A DNA stretch of 30,195 bases from CAZEQJ01 sp964514385 (GCA_964514385.1 CAZEQJ010000035.1:1-30195); one strand, 5' to 3'. Shown: positions 1-8,763, numbered from the stretch's first letter. Notes: generated by a model from the letters alone, not told the origin. Program-made: numbers and translations.

Positions 1-235
1 TAGCTGTGATGAATGTATTTTTGTGACGGTCGTCTTTGCGGATTTTTTCATACAAGGCATTGATCTTAGCAAAATCACCCTCAAGATATTGGACAAATTT
101 CTTATCAGAATACAGCAGTACACCTGTTATTTCCAGCGCACTATTGTTGCGTTTGCATGCCTCCAGGATTTTTTCGATTTCCGAATCTGTACATTTTTCA
201 GTACGATCGCTCACATAAACAAGATTGGATAGCAT
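1..235 (-). CDS. BLUF-domain blue-light photoreceptor, N-terminal part (cut by window edge)
   Basis: The reverse strand reads 78 codons from an ATG at 235-233 with no stop before the window edge, so the gene continues to the left. The translation fits a BLUF flavin-binding domain: it opens MLSNLVYVSD and later has RNNSALEITGVLLYSDKKF followed by VQYLEG. Tyr7, Asn31 and Gln49 are 24 and 42 residues apart, the same spacing as the photocycle residues Tyr21, Asn45 and Gln63 of AppA. In the family these residues hydrogen-bond the FAD isoalloxazine ring and give the red-shifted signalling state. Only the domain's N-terminal two thirds is visible, so it is unknown whether this is a stand-alone short BLUF protein or carries an output domain. 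No clear ribosome binding site is seen, as is common in Bacteroidota. Confidence 0.85.
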   Translation of the reverse strand, partial: MLSNLVYVSDRTEKCTDSEIEKILEACKRNNSALEITGVLLYSDKKFVQYLEGDFAKINALYEKIRKDDRHKNTFITA

Positions 236-374
236 ATGATATCATTTAAAAATATTTATAAACATAGCATTATTTTCCCGGCGTGCTGAATTGTGAATTG
301 GAAATTTGGGTAAAAATATTCTATAAACGGTAGCTTCTGTGGATGATTTGCATTGCCCACTATGGTATCAGCTC

Positions 375-1757
375 TTACAACCCTTTTATCCACTGACTGA
401 TAATCTCCAGCACCTGGGGAGACATTGTCTGTTCAATCTGGCTGTATTCTGTGGGTGATCCGGTTTCTGCTTCCTGAAACAGGTGGTTCAGGCCTTCCAT
501 GGCTTCAATTTTATAGGTATTGTTGCCGCCTTCCTTTAATGCATTTTCAATAGCGGTAAGGTTTTCTTCAAAGGGTACCTGGAGGTCGAGGGTTCCGTTG
601 ATGGCAAGCACCGGGCATGTTACTTTGGTCAGTTCGGGATACGGGTCGTAACCGATAAACCGGATCATCCAGGGTGAAATAAATTGCTGTGCCTGCAATT
701 CGACAGCTTCATCGATATTCATGTCTTCGCCTAACTCTGCAATTAACGCTTCGTTTTCNNNNNNNNNNTGTCTGATAATTGCCTTGATTTCGGCTTCAAG
801 TTTTTCTACATCATCACCCTGCTCAATGACGGTATTAAGTACCTTTCTTCGGATTTTGGCTGAGGTGTCCAGGATTTCTTTCGAAATCCCTGCCGACTCA
901 GCTATAAGATTGGATTGCATCATAAGGATGGAGTCACCACGTACGCCCGGCCCCGCCATAAGGACTATAAAATCTACCAGATCGGACTGGTTGGCTGCCA
1001 TCGGGGCAATCAGGCCGCCTTCACTGTGACCTATAATACCTATATCGTCGATGCCTGTATGGGAATTCAGGAAACGTAAGGCGCTTAGTACATCATTAGT
1101 CAGCTCAAAGCTGGTAGCAGATTGAAAATCTCCTGTGGATTGGCCTGTACCGCGGTCATCATAGCGGAGAACAGCAATACCTTGTTGCGTCAGATGGTCA
1201 GCAAGCACGAGAAAAGGCTTATGGCCCATGAGCTCCTCATCCCTGTTTTGAGGCCCGCTTCCGGATACCAGCACGACAGCTTTATCGGGTTTGCCGCTTT
1301 CCGGTAGGGTCAGCGTTCCGGCAAGTGTATGCCCTTCCATTTCGTTGTTGAATGTCACCTCTTCCGACAGATAAGGGAATGGAGGCTTAGGCTCCTGTGG
1401 CCGGTTACGTATTTTCTCACCGGGAATCAAGGTGAGAGGTATTTCCATACCGTTTTGACGGAAGGTTCCCTTTATGGAGTCGGTCATCCATGTCCCGGTA
1501 TAAGACATGCCAATATTATCTTGTTTTACTTCCAGCGTTTCATTTTCGTAGGAAACAGAAGAGAGTGGAATACCATAGGCGCCCTGATCAGGGCTATCCA
1601 TGGATCCCTGCAATGTGCCTGCTGAGTCTGTAAAATGAAATACAAGTTTGAGGGTGATGGACTGAATATTAAGGTCTCCACTCCACGTGCCAGAAACCGT
1701 TTGAGCATAAACTGAAAGGCCAAGGCAAAAAGTCAGGAAAAAGGTTAGGTAATTCAT
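375..1757 (-). CDS. Exported alpha/beta hydrolase (serine esterase/peptidase-like)
   Basis: This is a secreted or periplasmic serine hydrolase of about 460 residues. I start it at the ATG ending at 1757 because MNYLTFFLTFCLGLSVYAQ is then a clean signal peptide; an in-frame ATG at 1796 would add 13 residues ahead of it. A beta-rich N-terminal domain (roughly 20-125) precedes the hydrolase core, which has VLVSGSGPQNRDE and LRYDDRGTGQSTGDF. Numbered from the 1796 start, the triad is Ser258 in GHSEGG, Asp404 in NGTLDLQVP and His438 in GLNHLF. This layout matches the COG1073-like hydrolases of Bacteroidota; the substrate cannot be read from the sequence. A run of ten Ns interrupts the lid region near residue 344 without breaking the frame. 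The gene is monocistronic on the minus strand and divergent from the lipoprotein gene at 1959. Confidence 0.85.
   Translation of the reverse strand: MNYLTFFLTFCLGLSVYAQTVSGTWSGDLNIQSITLKLVFHFTDSAGTLQGSMDSPDQGAYGIPLSSVSYENETLEVKQDNIGMSYTGTWMTDSIKGTFRQNGMEIPLTLIPGEKIRNRPQEPKPPFPYLSEEVTFNNEMEGHTLAGTLTLPESGKPDKAVVLVSGSGPQNRDEELMGHKPFLVLADHLTQQGIAVLRYDDRGTGQSTGDFQSATSFELTNDVLSALRFLNSHTGIDDIGIIGHSEGGLIAPMAANQSDLVDFIVLMAGPGVRGDSILMMQSNLIAESAGISKEILDTSAKIRRKVLNTVIEQGDDVEKLEAEIKAIIRXXXXENEALIAELGEDMNIDEAVELQAQQFISPWMIRFIGYDPYPELTKVTCPVLAINGTLDLQVPFEENLTAIENALKEGGNNTYKIEAMEGLNHLFQEAETGSPTEYSQIEQTMSPQVLEIISQWIKGL
759..768. other. Assembly gap (10 N)
   Basis: Ten undetermined bases lie inside the hydrolase gene. 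The reading frame is the same on both sides, so the true gap length is 10 plus or minus a multiple of 3. It marks the source as a scaffolded draft, which matters when judging the in-frame stops elsewhere in the window. Confidence 0.99.
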
Positions 1758-1958
1758 ATGGACGATAATATGTGTGTAAGATATGTCTTTATACATTAAA
1801 AGGAAAATGCACCCTTTGTGAAATAATCAGGGGACAACCTTAGTTGGAGGAGTACCTGATATGCAGGCCATTCATTTTGACTTCGTCCGCTGTTGTAAAT
1901 CATGATGCTTGGTCATCTGCATGTCCCGATGTATATTTACATTAAATACTTTGTGCCC

Positions 1959-2465
1959 ATGAAGCGCTATTTTTTGATTATGCTACTGGTGTTTACAGGA
2001 TGTACCTCCGAAAATCTGAACTACACCTTCAACGAAAACGCATTTGTTGTCAGTGCCACGCTGCATTCCAGAGCCATTACCTATGATAACATTGATACGA
2101 CATCCCTTCGCGTAGTCCCTTTTCATCATGATGCTTACACACCGAGGGTTCGCATCTGGGGTATCGGCCAGCCGGAGGTAAGTTATAAAAACATCGACAT
2201 CGATCATTACCTTGAAGGGTGGTTTATCTTGAAGAACAATGAAATCGCCCTTGTATATGCTTCAGAACATGAAAACCTGCTGTATTTCAGAACCGATCTA
2301 CATCCTCCGAAACAAGCATTGCTTGTAGCCGATGTATTGGGCAACTATGATACAAACACTACATTTTCCGTGCTGGTAGGTACTGATAATCCCGAGTTGC
2401 TGATGAATCAGATCCGGCAATACGGATTAGCTTACCAAGCCGAAGAGGATAAAAGCAAGCATTAG
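1959..2465 (+). CDS. Lipoprotein with bacterial PH-like domain
   Basis: This is a 168-residue predicted lipoprotein. The ATG at 1959 is preferred over the earlier ATG at 1902 because it gives MKRYFLIMLLVFTGC, a signal peptide with lipobox Cys15. The mature part includes RVRIWGIGQPEVSY, then GWFILKNNEIALVYASEHE and LLYFRT. This series resembles the bacterial PH-like fold in which a GWFxLKnGxkAlVYvt segment forms central strands. The assignment rests on remembered family appearance, not a search, so the fold is moderately likely and the function is unknown. TACTTTG sits just upstream of the start and could be part of a -7 box. The 3' end overlaps the convergent membrane protein gene by 39 nt. 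Confidence 0.65.
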   Translation: MKRYFLIMLLVFTGCTSENLNYTFNENAFVVSATLHSRAITYDNIDTTSLRVVPFHHDAYTPRVRIWGIGQPEVSYKNIDIDHYLEGWFILKNNEIALVYASEHENLLYFRTDLHPPKQALLVADVLGNYDTNTTFSVLVGTDNPELLMNQIRQYGLAYQAEEDKSKH

Positions 2466-2738
2466 CAATACCATATAATAGGAAGAATAGAGGTAGCCTG
2501 TGAATTTTTCCTGATTTCCCTCTCGTTTATGTTTCCTCAGCAGTAAAAATATCACGAGCGTCATGCCGATTATTTCAACCAGAAGCAGTAAAGTGAAATA
2601 AAAGATAAAGGAGATGGCACGGTCAAATGGCTTGGCATATGTATTGTCAATGATCGTATGTACGGACCATAAGGAAATAAGAAACAACGCAACAGATGTC
2701 AGGACTACCGAAATCAATATCTGGTAGCGCTTTTTCAT
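2427..2738 (-). CDS. Small membrane protein, three predicted TM helices
   Basis: This is a 103-residue protein of unknown family. Three hydrophobic segments are visible, at about residues 7-27, 43-66 and 84-102, with a basic loop RKHKREGNQEKF between the second and third. Its ATG overlaps the stop codon of the upstream M28 peptidase by 4 nt (2735-2738), so translational coupling is likely and supports that it is a real gene. Its 3' end overlaps the convergent lipoprotein gene. No catalytic motif is seen. A role connected with the exported peptidase is only an inference from the coupling. Confidence 0.7.
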   Translation of the reverse strand: MKKRYQILISVVLTSVALFLISLWSVHTIIDNTYAKPFDRAISFIFYFTLLLLVEIIGMTLVIFLLLRKHKREGNQEKFTGYLYSSYYMVLLMLAFILFGLVS

Positions 2739-3733
2739 CTGTCGTATAAAGCTTTACCGGCATTGTAATATTTATCGTTTTCAACCCAGAATGGAGTTTC
2801 CGGATTATTGGCAATCAGCCGGCATGCCAACACATAGGACCGAAAGAATTTCTCCAGGTACTCATAATCCAGGTTATCAGGTTCATCCGCCACCTGGTGA
2901 TAATATTTCATAATTTCTTCGTCAAAGGCAGTGAACCCAAGGCTGAAAGTAGGGGCCGGAATTCCCTTTCTCGCAAAATTCACATTGTCAGAGCGATCAA
3001 AAAGCCCTTGCTCCCCCGCCGGGTCATCGATAGCTCTCAACCCGAAGGCTTCACATGCCTGACGAATATCCGCTTCAGCAGTGGTGCGGCCGAGGCCAAC
3101 AATGGTCGCAATACTTGTGTCATTATATCCGCCATTATCGCTGTTAAAGCAGTAGACGATGTTTTGTAGTGGAATTAGCGGATTTTCGGCGAAGTAGCGA
3201 CTTCCACGTAATCCCATTTCTTCAGCTGTCCAAAGGATAAATATAGCGGAGCGACGGGTAGGGTATTTTGCGATATTTTCAGCTGCGCTAAGTACCGTCA
3301 CCGTGCCTACCGCATTATCCCGTGCACCATTGAAAATAGAATCAGGCTGTCCGGTATTCCGAACTCCGATATGGTCATAATGGGCAGAGTAGAGGATGAA
3401 TTCATCTTTCAACTCCGGGTCTGTTCCTTCTACGATACCTACTACATTTTTACCGGTCATTATAGTGGAATCCCTGCGCATAAAGCTTATTTCCTGAAAA
3501 TAACTACCGTCGACAGGCTCAACGCCATATTTTCTGAATTCCGAGGCCAGGTAAATTGCTGCAATATCAATTTCAGGTGTGCCGGTGGCTCGTCCCCTCA
3601 TTTCATCTGCTGCCAGAAAATAGATATGACCTTCTATTTCAGCTTTATTTACTGTCTCGATGGTGAGCTGCTTTTCTGATTGAGCACAAGCTACAAATGA
3701 CAGCAAAATCAACAGAAGGATAAATTTTTTCAT
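2735..3733 (-). CDS. M28-family zinc aminopeptidase, lipoprotein
   Basis: This is a 332-residue predicted lipoprotein peptidase; MKKFILLLILLSFVAC gives a lipobox Cys16. The expected two-zinc ligands of M28 peptidases are all present: His118 in YSAHYDHIG, Asp139 in GARDNAVG, the Glu pair 171-172 in WTAEEMGLRG (catalytic base and ligand), Asp199 in FNSDNGG and His279 in YYHQVADEPD. The spacing and length are normal for exported M28 aminopeptidases, which remove N-terminal residues from peptides in the periplasm. It is the first gene of a two-gene unit with the small membrane protein at 2427. A promoter candidate lies about 20 nt upstream. Confidence 0.92.
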   Translation of the reverse strand: MKKFILLLILLSFVACAQSEKQLTIETVNKAEIEGHIYFLAADEMRGRATGTPEIDIAAIYLASEFRKYGVEPVDGSYFQEISFMRRDSTIMTGKNVVGIVEGTDPELKDEFILYSAHYDHIGVRNTGQPDSIFNGARDNAVGTVTVLSAAENIAKYPTRRSAIFILWTAEEMGLRGSRYFAENPLIPLQNIVYCFNSDNGGYNDTSIATIVGLGRTTAEADIRQACEAFGLRAIDDPAGEQGLFDRSDNVNFARKGIPAPTFSLGFTAFDEEIMKYYHQVADEPDNLDYEYLEKFFRSYVLACRLIANNPETPFWVENDKYYNAGKALYDR

Positions 3734-3753
3734 GTGTGATGTTTTACGTCTTG

Positions 3754-3783
3754 TAAAATTAGAAGAAAAGGTGGGTTGGCAAA
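3754..3783 (-). promoter_or_regulatory. Candidate Bacteroidota-type promoter of the M28 peptidase
   Basis: On the minus strand TTTG (3783-3780) is followed after 18 nt by TAATTTTA (3761-3754), seven of eight matches to TAnnTTTG. It lies about 20 nt before the ATG at 3733. The spacing is suitable; no transcript data are available here. Confidence 0.4.
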
Positions 3784-3854
3784 AATAATCAGAAATAACG
3801 TGTCTTTATGACAACGTATCAGGAGGTTTGGTGGAAGGGATGATTTAATCTTAT

Positions 3855-3884
3855 AAAAATGGTCAGCCCATCTGACTGACCATT
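3855..3884 (-). terminator. Rho-independent terminator (minus strand)
   Basis: Read on the minus strand, AATGGTCAG and CTGACCATT form a 9-bp stem with a 9-nt loop, followed by TTTTT. It lies below the metallo-hydrolase gene and the small ORF at 3903-3992, so both would share one transcript end. Confidence 0.65.
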
Positions 3885-3902
3885 AAATTCCATTCTAATT
3901 TG

Positions 3903-3992
3903 TTATTGCTCTGACTGTACTTTATACCAATCAATATTTCGGGTAAAATACATAGTTGCTCCAAGGATAAGAGTTAAACCAATACTACCCAT
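3903..3992 (-). CDS. Possible small membrane protein, or TM tail read in frame after the hydrolase stop
   Basis: The frame of the upstream metallo-hydrolase stays open for 45 codons past its TAA stop (4041-4043), from 4040 to a TAA at 3903. These codons give a basic stretch (KDQLKKFTYY), then a hydrophobic segment of about 20 residues (LLMGSIGLTLILGATMYF), then a short polar tail. Only one ATG is present, at 3992, giving 29 residues; starting further up would need a non-standard codon. The terminator at 3855-3884 follows directly, so the segment is inside the transcript. It may be a small single-TM protein, a remnant, or a stop-readthrough extension. The sequence does not decide between these. 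Confidence 0.3.
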   Translation of the reverse strand: MGSIGLTLILGATMYFTRNIDWYKVQSEQ

Positions 3993-4040
3993 AAGGAGGG
4001 CATAATATGTGAACTTTTTCAGCTGATCTTTTACAGAATT

Positions 4041-4769
4041 TTATTTATACCAGTCTCTTAACCTTACCTCTACATCCACAGCAGTTACCAGCTCCTTGAA
4101 TTTTTCGATATCACTCAGACCATCAGGTCCACGATAGTGAAAGGGATATACAATGGCCGGCTTAAATTCATTTACCGCATCAGCCGCTGCTTCCACATCC
4201 ATGGTGTAGGGGAGGTTCATGCATACAAAAGCAACGTCAATGTTATCAAGGTTACGCATCTCCGGAATGTCTTCCGTATCACCGGATATATAGAACTGCT
4301 TTCCTCCCAGATTTAAAACATATCCATTACCTCGGCCTTTGGGATGCCTACGGTTATCTTCAGGAAAATTATACATAGGTACAGCCGTTACTTCGATACC
4401 GCCTATCTGCTTAGTTTCACCATTGCTAATGATCTCACATTTTGATTTATAGGGCTCTTTCAGGGCATCGTATACTGCCTGTGGCACTATCAGTTTCGCG
4501 CGGGAAAGGTCCAGTGCCTCAAGTGTGGCAGGATGAAGGTGGTCGCCGTGTATATCGGTTATGTATACATGTGTCGGAGCACCAAAACTGCTGTATTTTT
4601 CAGCACCGCCGTACGGATCCATGTAGATGATATTATCTCCATAAGTCAAAACCATACTGGCATGTTGTATAGGGTGGATGACAACATCTTCATCATTGGT
4701 AATAATGATATCCTGGCCAAAGGCAGTATTTACATAAATAATACAAAGTAATACTGGGATGTATTTCAT
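4041..4769 (-). CDS. Exported metallo-beta-lactamase-fold hydrolase (UlaG/COG2220-like)
   Basis: The product is 242 residues when started at the ATG ending at 4769, which gives the signal peptide MKYIPVLLCIIYVNTAFGQ; an earlier in-frame ATG at 4826 only adds residues in front of it. The metal-binding motif is ITDIHGDHLHP (His74, Asp76, His77), with Asp164 in ISGDTE and His211 in PFHYRG as further ligands. The family contains lactonases and phosphodiesterase-like enzymes, and the substrate cannot be named. Export is unusual for cytoplasmic UlaG but common among Bacteroidota members. The gene is divergent from the YdcZ-like permease, with about 49 nt between the two start codons, so their promoters must be packed closely. 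Confidence 0.85.
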   Translation of the reverse strand: MKYIPVLLCIIYVNTAFGQDIIITNDEDVVIHPIQHASMVLTYGDNIIYMDPYGGAEKYSSFGAPTHVYITDIHGDHLHPATLEALDLSRAKLIVPQAVYDALKEPYKSKCEIISNGETKQIGGIEVTAVPMYNFPEDNRRHPKGRGNGYVLNLGGKQFYISGDTEDIPEMRNLDNIDVAFVCMNLPYTMDVEAAADAVNEFKPAIVYPFHYRGPDGLSDIEKFKELVTAVDVEVRLRDWYK

Positions 4770-4818
4770 AGTTTTGGTTTTTAGAAACAACCATGAATAC
4801 CCGTATTGGTTCAAATCT

Positions 4819-5271
4819 ATGATCAAGTTTGCTCCATTGTTAATATTTCTGGCCTTTGCTTCAGGCGCCGTGTTACCCTTTCAGGCAGGCATCAACGCCC
4901 GTTTGGGCAGGTCGCTTCATGATTCAGGATATTCTGCCCTGATCTCCTTTATTATCGGCACAATCGGACTGATTTTTTACACAGTAGTTACACGGGTAAA
5001 TTACCAGGCCGTACTGGATACAGCTCATGAACCGTGGTGGGTATGGATTGGCGGTCTCCTTGGGGCTTTTTATGTGGTGGTTGTTATCGTTGTAATACCC
5101 CATCTCGGGGGTGCATTGACATTCGGCCTTATTGTCGCTGGTCAGCTTATTTTTTCGTTAATCGTAGATCATTTCGGTTTATTGGGTACGCCCGTACATC
5201 CCGTTAATACCCTTCGTATTATAGGTGTACTGTTGATAATCGCTGGTGTATTGCTGATACGCCTTTTTTAG
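4819..5271 (+). CDS. YdcZ/DUF606-type DMT-superfamily membrane protein
   Basis: This is a 150-residue, very hydrophobic protein with about five TM segments. The start at 4819 gives the N-terminus typical of the family: MIKFAPLLIFLAFASGAVL, then PFQAGINARLGRSL. PxQxxxNarLgrsl after the first helix and the GGALTFGLIVAGQLIFSLIVDHFG stretch near residues 100-125 are the recognisable family segments, and the length matches the usual single-repeat half transporters. Family members are putative small-molecule exporters of the drug/metabolite superfamily; no substrate is suggested here. The ATG at 4759 would add 20 polar residues and is less likely. Confidence 0.85.
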   Translation: MIKFAPLLIFLAFASGAVLPFQAGINARLGRSLHDSGYSALISFIIGTIGLIFYTVVTRVNYQAVLDTAHEPWWVWIGGLLGAFYVVVVIVVIPHLGGALTFGLIVAGQLIFSLIVDHFGLLGTPVHPVNTLRIIGVLLIIAGVLLIRLF

Positions 5272-5324
5272 ACTATCTACGCTTTCTTTTATATCTTACC
5301 ATCCTTAATCACAAAGGAAAAACT

Positions 5325-7739
5325 ATGAGAAGTATATTTATTGCAATTATTCTGGGGCTGACATTTGCTGTTGCCCAGGAAAACCTTAACTATCAGCAAC
5401 CACCTAAGGAAATTCTTGAGTTGGTAGATGTTCAGCTTCCACCATCTGTAGTCATAACGGAAAATGGTGAGTATATGGTCATGCTATACCGGGATGCCTA
5501 CAAGACCATCGCTGAACTTTCTGAAGATGAATTGCGTCTGGGAGGTTTACGTATCAATCCGGTCACGAATTCTGGCAGCAGAACAACCTACTACAACAAT
5601 GTAAAAGTGAGAAAAATGGGGTAAAAACCAGGTGATGTCACCGATGTAGCAGGATTGCCCCAAAATCCGCGCCTGGCAAATTTTTCCGTTGCTCCCGATG
5701 AATCAAAGATTGCGCTTACCAATACCACATCTGAAGGAGTGGAATTGTGGGTACTTGACCTTGCCTCCGCCTCGGTAAAGCAACTTACAAAGCCCAATCT
5801 CAATGCTAATATCGGTTCGCCAATTGACTGGTTTAAAGACAGCCGTCACCTGCTGGTGAAAATGCTGCCTGATGACCGCAAACCTTTGATAGACACTGAA
5901 AATGCCATACCCTCTGGCCCCACCATCTCCACCAATGATGGTAAGCTGGCACAAAACCGCACCTATCAGGATTTATTAAAAACTCCTGCGGATGAGCATA
6001 ATTTCGAACAGCTTGCTTATGGTACCCTGCACAGGGTAGACCTCGATGGCAATGCAGATCAATGGATGGAAAGGGCCATGTATCGCGGGATTTCATTTTC
6101 TCCGGATGGCAATTATGTGATGATCACAACAATAGAGAAGCCATTTTCCTACCTTGTTCCGTACAGCAGGTTTCCATCATCGACTAGCATATTCACAAAA
6201 GAAGGTGCGCTGGTGCGCAAACTTATTGATATACCCCTTATCGAAGATCTGCCACAGGGATTTATGGCCGAACGAGAGGGGCCGCGTGACTTTAGCTGGC
6301 GTAATGACCGCCCGGCTACCATCGTATATGTAGAAGCCCTTGATGGGGGTGACCCGTCAAATGAAGCAGAATTCCGTGATGAAGTATTCGAAATGGATGC
6401 ACCATTCAACGAGCCGCGTTCTATTCTGAAGACAATAAATCGTTTTTCCGGTATCACCTGGGGTAGTGACGAGCTTGCAATTGCTTATGACTATTGGTGG
6501 GATACCCGTAATACAAAGACCTATATTTTCAATCCGGAAAACCCTGCACAGGAGCCACGTGTCATTTTTGACCGAAATTACCAGGATGTTTACAGCAACC
6601 CCGGCGGATTTGTGACCGTCGAAAATGAATATGGCCAGAACACCCTTGCCATCAAAGATGGTAATGCCTTTTTGATTGGGGAAGGCTATACACCTGAGGG
6701 ACAATTCCCGTTTCTGCATGCCTACAACCTTAAGTCCGGAGAAAAAAAGGAGCTTTATGTGTCGCGAATGGAAGGCAAGAAAGAAAATCTCTATGAATAT
6801 GACCCTGAAAACAACAGGCTTCTGGTGCGCATTGAGTCACCATCCGACTATCCGAATTATTATTATCGTGCCATCAAAAATGACAGGCTGACACCACTTA
6901 CCGATTTCAGGAATCCATTTGCTGCCCTCGCCGATGTACATAAGGAGGTAATTACATATAAGCGGTCTGACGGTTTGGAGCTTTCCGGCACGCTGTATTT
7001 ACCTGCAGGCTATGATTTTGAAAAGAAGGAAAAACTGCCTATGATCTTATGGGCATATCCACGTGAATATAAAGACCGAAGCAGTGCATCACAAAATACA
7101 CAAAATCCCAATGAATTTACAGCACCATACTGGGGATCACCGCTCTACTGGGTTACCAGGGGCTATGCTGTGTTAGATGATGCCGCCTTCCCCATAGTAG
7201 GTGAAGGGGATGAGGAACCAAATGACTCATTTAGAAAGCAGCTTGTAGCCAATGCAAGGGCTGCAATAGATGCTGTAGACGACATGGGCTACATCGATAA
7301 AAACCGTGTTGCCGTTGGCGGTCATAGCTACGGTGCTTTTATGGTAGCCAATCTCCTCTCACATTCCGATCTGTTTGCTGCGGGAATTGCAAGGAGTGGT
7401 GCATATAACCGTACGCTGACACCTTTTGGCTTTCAGAGTGAACAGCGTAATTACTGGGAAGCACCTGAGGTATATTACAGTATGTCACCATTTATGCATG
7501 CTGATAAAATGAAAACCCCGTTACTGCTGGTACATGGGGAGGCAGATAATAACTCCGGCACATATCCTATGCAAAGTGAGCGCTATTTCAACGCGCTGAA
7601 AGGCCTGGGAGCAACAGTACGGCTGGTTATGTTTCCAAAGGAAAGCCATGGCTATGCAGCCAAAGAAACGATACTACATCTGCTTTGGGAGCAGGATCAA
7701 TGGTTGGAAAAATACCTGAAGGATACAGACAAGATGTAA
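5325..7739 (+). pseudogene. S9-family (S9D-like glutamyl endopeptidase) peptidase interrupted by an in-frame TAA
   Basis: Two open segments in the same frame (5325-5621 and 5625-7736) together make one exported prolyl-oligopeptidase-like enzyme of about 803 codons, split by TAA at 5622-5624. Codons after the stop continue with family-like sequence (TDVAGLPQNPRLANF), so the break is a single nonsense change and not a frameshift. A signal peptide (MRSIFIAIILGLTFAVAQ) and an AAAGGAAAA ribosome-site-like stretch precede the ATG. The beta-propeller fills the middle. The C-terminal hydrolase has Ser668 in GGHSYGAFM, Asp741 in HGEADNNSG and His775 in KESHGY, numbered through the stop. The catalytic part is intact, and reinitiation at TTG 5655 would give a 694-residue protein without a signal. 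Sequencing error, recent nonsense mutation or readthrough are all possible. Confidence 0.85.
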
Positions 7740-7753
7740 GATAGAAAAGAGAA

Positions 7754-7782
7754 AATCCCGGTTGCTGCCGGGATTTTTTTTT
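7754..7782. terminator. Terminator between convergent genes
   Basis: AATCCCGG and CCGGGATT form an 8-bp stem with a 6-nt loop, followed by a run of nine Ts on the plus strand. It ends the S9 peptidase transcript. A shorter T run on the other strand could also serve the convergent YeeE-like pair. Confidence 0.85.
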
Positions 7783-7783
7783 A

Positions 7784-8212
7784 TTAACGCTGCGGTAGTT
7801 TGTCCATAACCAGTCCGTATACGAATGTACCGGCAACAGCAAAGAGGAATACCACAATAAAGGATAGATAACCATTTCCCATCAGGATGTATATTGGTCC
7901 GGGGCATGCCCCTGTAAGCGCCCATCCCATACCGAAAATAGTCCCGCCAAACAAAGGCTTCAGAAAGCGTTTTTCTTTGTCAGGAATAATGATTGGATTC
8001 CCCTGATAGTCTGTAAGCTTATACCTTTTAATCAACTGTATCATGACAACACCCAGAAATACAGCCGAACCGATTATACCGTACATATGAAAAGATTCAA
8101 ACCGAAACATTTCATAAATACGATACCACGATATCACCTCCGCCTTGGTGAGTACGATGCCAAATACGATGCCGAGAAATAAAAATTTCGTAAACTTGAA
8201 TACCTTTTTCAT
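7784..8212 (-). CDS. YeeE/YedE-family sulfur transporter, smaller subunit (DUF6691-like)
   Basis: This is a 142-residue membrane protein with about four TM helices. The signature GMGWALTGACPGP places Cys103 at the start of a helix, which is the conserved cysteine of this half of split YeeE/YedE transporters. In YeeE (TsuA) such cysteines relay thiosulfate through the membrane. The ATG overlaps the end of the larger subunit gene by 4 nt (8209-8212), so the two are co-translated. Together they make the two-piece form (PmpA/PmpB-like) common in Bacteroidota. Which sulfur species is carried is not visible from the sequence. Confidence 0.88.
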   Translation of the reverse strand: MKKVFKFTKFLFLGIVFGIVLTKAEVISWYRIYEMFRFESFHMYGIIGSAVFLGVVMIQLIKRYKLTDYQGNPIIIPDKEKRFLKPLFGGTIFGMGWALTGACPGPIYILMGNGYLSFIVVFLFAVAGTFVYGLVMDKLPQR

Positions 8213-8763
8213 AAGATGTGAGGGATAATAAGATGTGTTACAAATAGCCCGCCAATGAAGAAACCTATTACTGCGATAAGGGAGGGCAACTGAAGGTTGC
8301 TCAGCCCGCTGATCGCGTGGCCGGAGGTACAGCCACCTGCATATCGGGTTCCAAAACCGACCATAAAACCGCCTATTACCATAAATATCACACCCTGTGT
8401 AGTAGCCAGGTTGGTGAAATTGAAAATATCAGGAAGATAATCATCCCCAATATTGGTGAGACCTGCTTTTTTTAGCGATGCTACCGTTTTTTCATTTAGT
8501 ACAACGGCACGATCCTTCATCATAAATGTTGTAGCCAGGAATCCGCCAATGATGGCGCCTACCGCAAAGACAAGATTCCATACATGTGCTTTCCAGTTGT
8601 ACCTGAAAAACTCACTTAACGTGCCTGCACCACTGATGCTGCATATTGACCGCATGGTAGACGAAATACCAAATACCTTGTTAAAATAAAGAAGTAATCC
8701 CATGATCAGGGCTATGAGTGGCCCGCCTACATACCAGGGCCAGGGTTCTTTGATCCATTCCAT
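8209..8763 (-). CDS. YeeE/YedE-family sulfur transporter, larger subunit
   Basis: This is a 184-residue membrane protein with about five TM helices. Two conserved cysteine motifs are present: Cys41 in MRSICSISGAG and Cys145 in GFGTRYAGGCTSGHA, followed by SGLSNLQ, a hallmark of YeeE/YedE proteins. It is the first gene of the two-gene unit with the smaller subunit at 7784. A good promoter candidate lies about 30 nt upstream (8794-8824). The neighbouring divergent gene is a 1-Cys peroxiredoxin, which would fit a shared link to sulfur or thiol stress, but no common operator is evident. Confidence 0.9.
   Translation of the reverse strand: MEWIKEPWPWYVGGPLIALIMGLLLYFNKVFGISSTMRSICSISGAGTLSEFFRYNWKAHVWNLVFAVGAIIGGFLATTFMMKDRAVVLNEKTVASLKKAGLTNIGDDYLPDIFNFTNLATTQGVIFMVIGGFMVGFGTRYAGGCTSGHAISGLSNLQLPSLIAVIGFFIGGLFVTHLIIPHIL

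Noticed and set aside
759..768. Frameshift in the alpha/beta hydrolase at the N run
   Set aside because: The frame agrees on both sides and the catalytic triad is complete; the Ns are an assembly gap.
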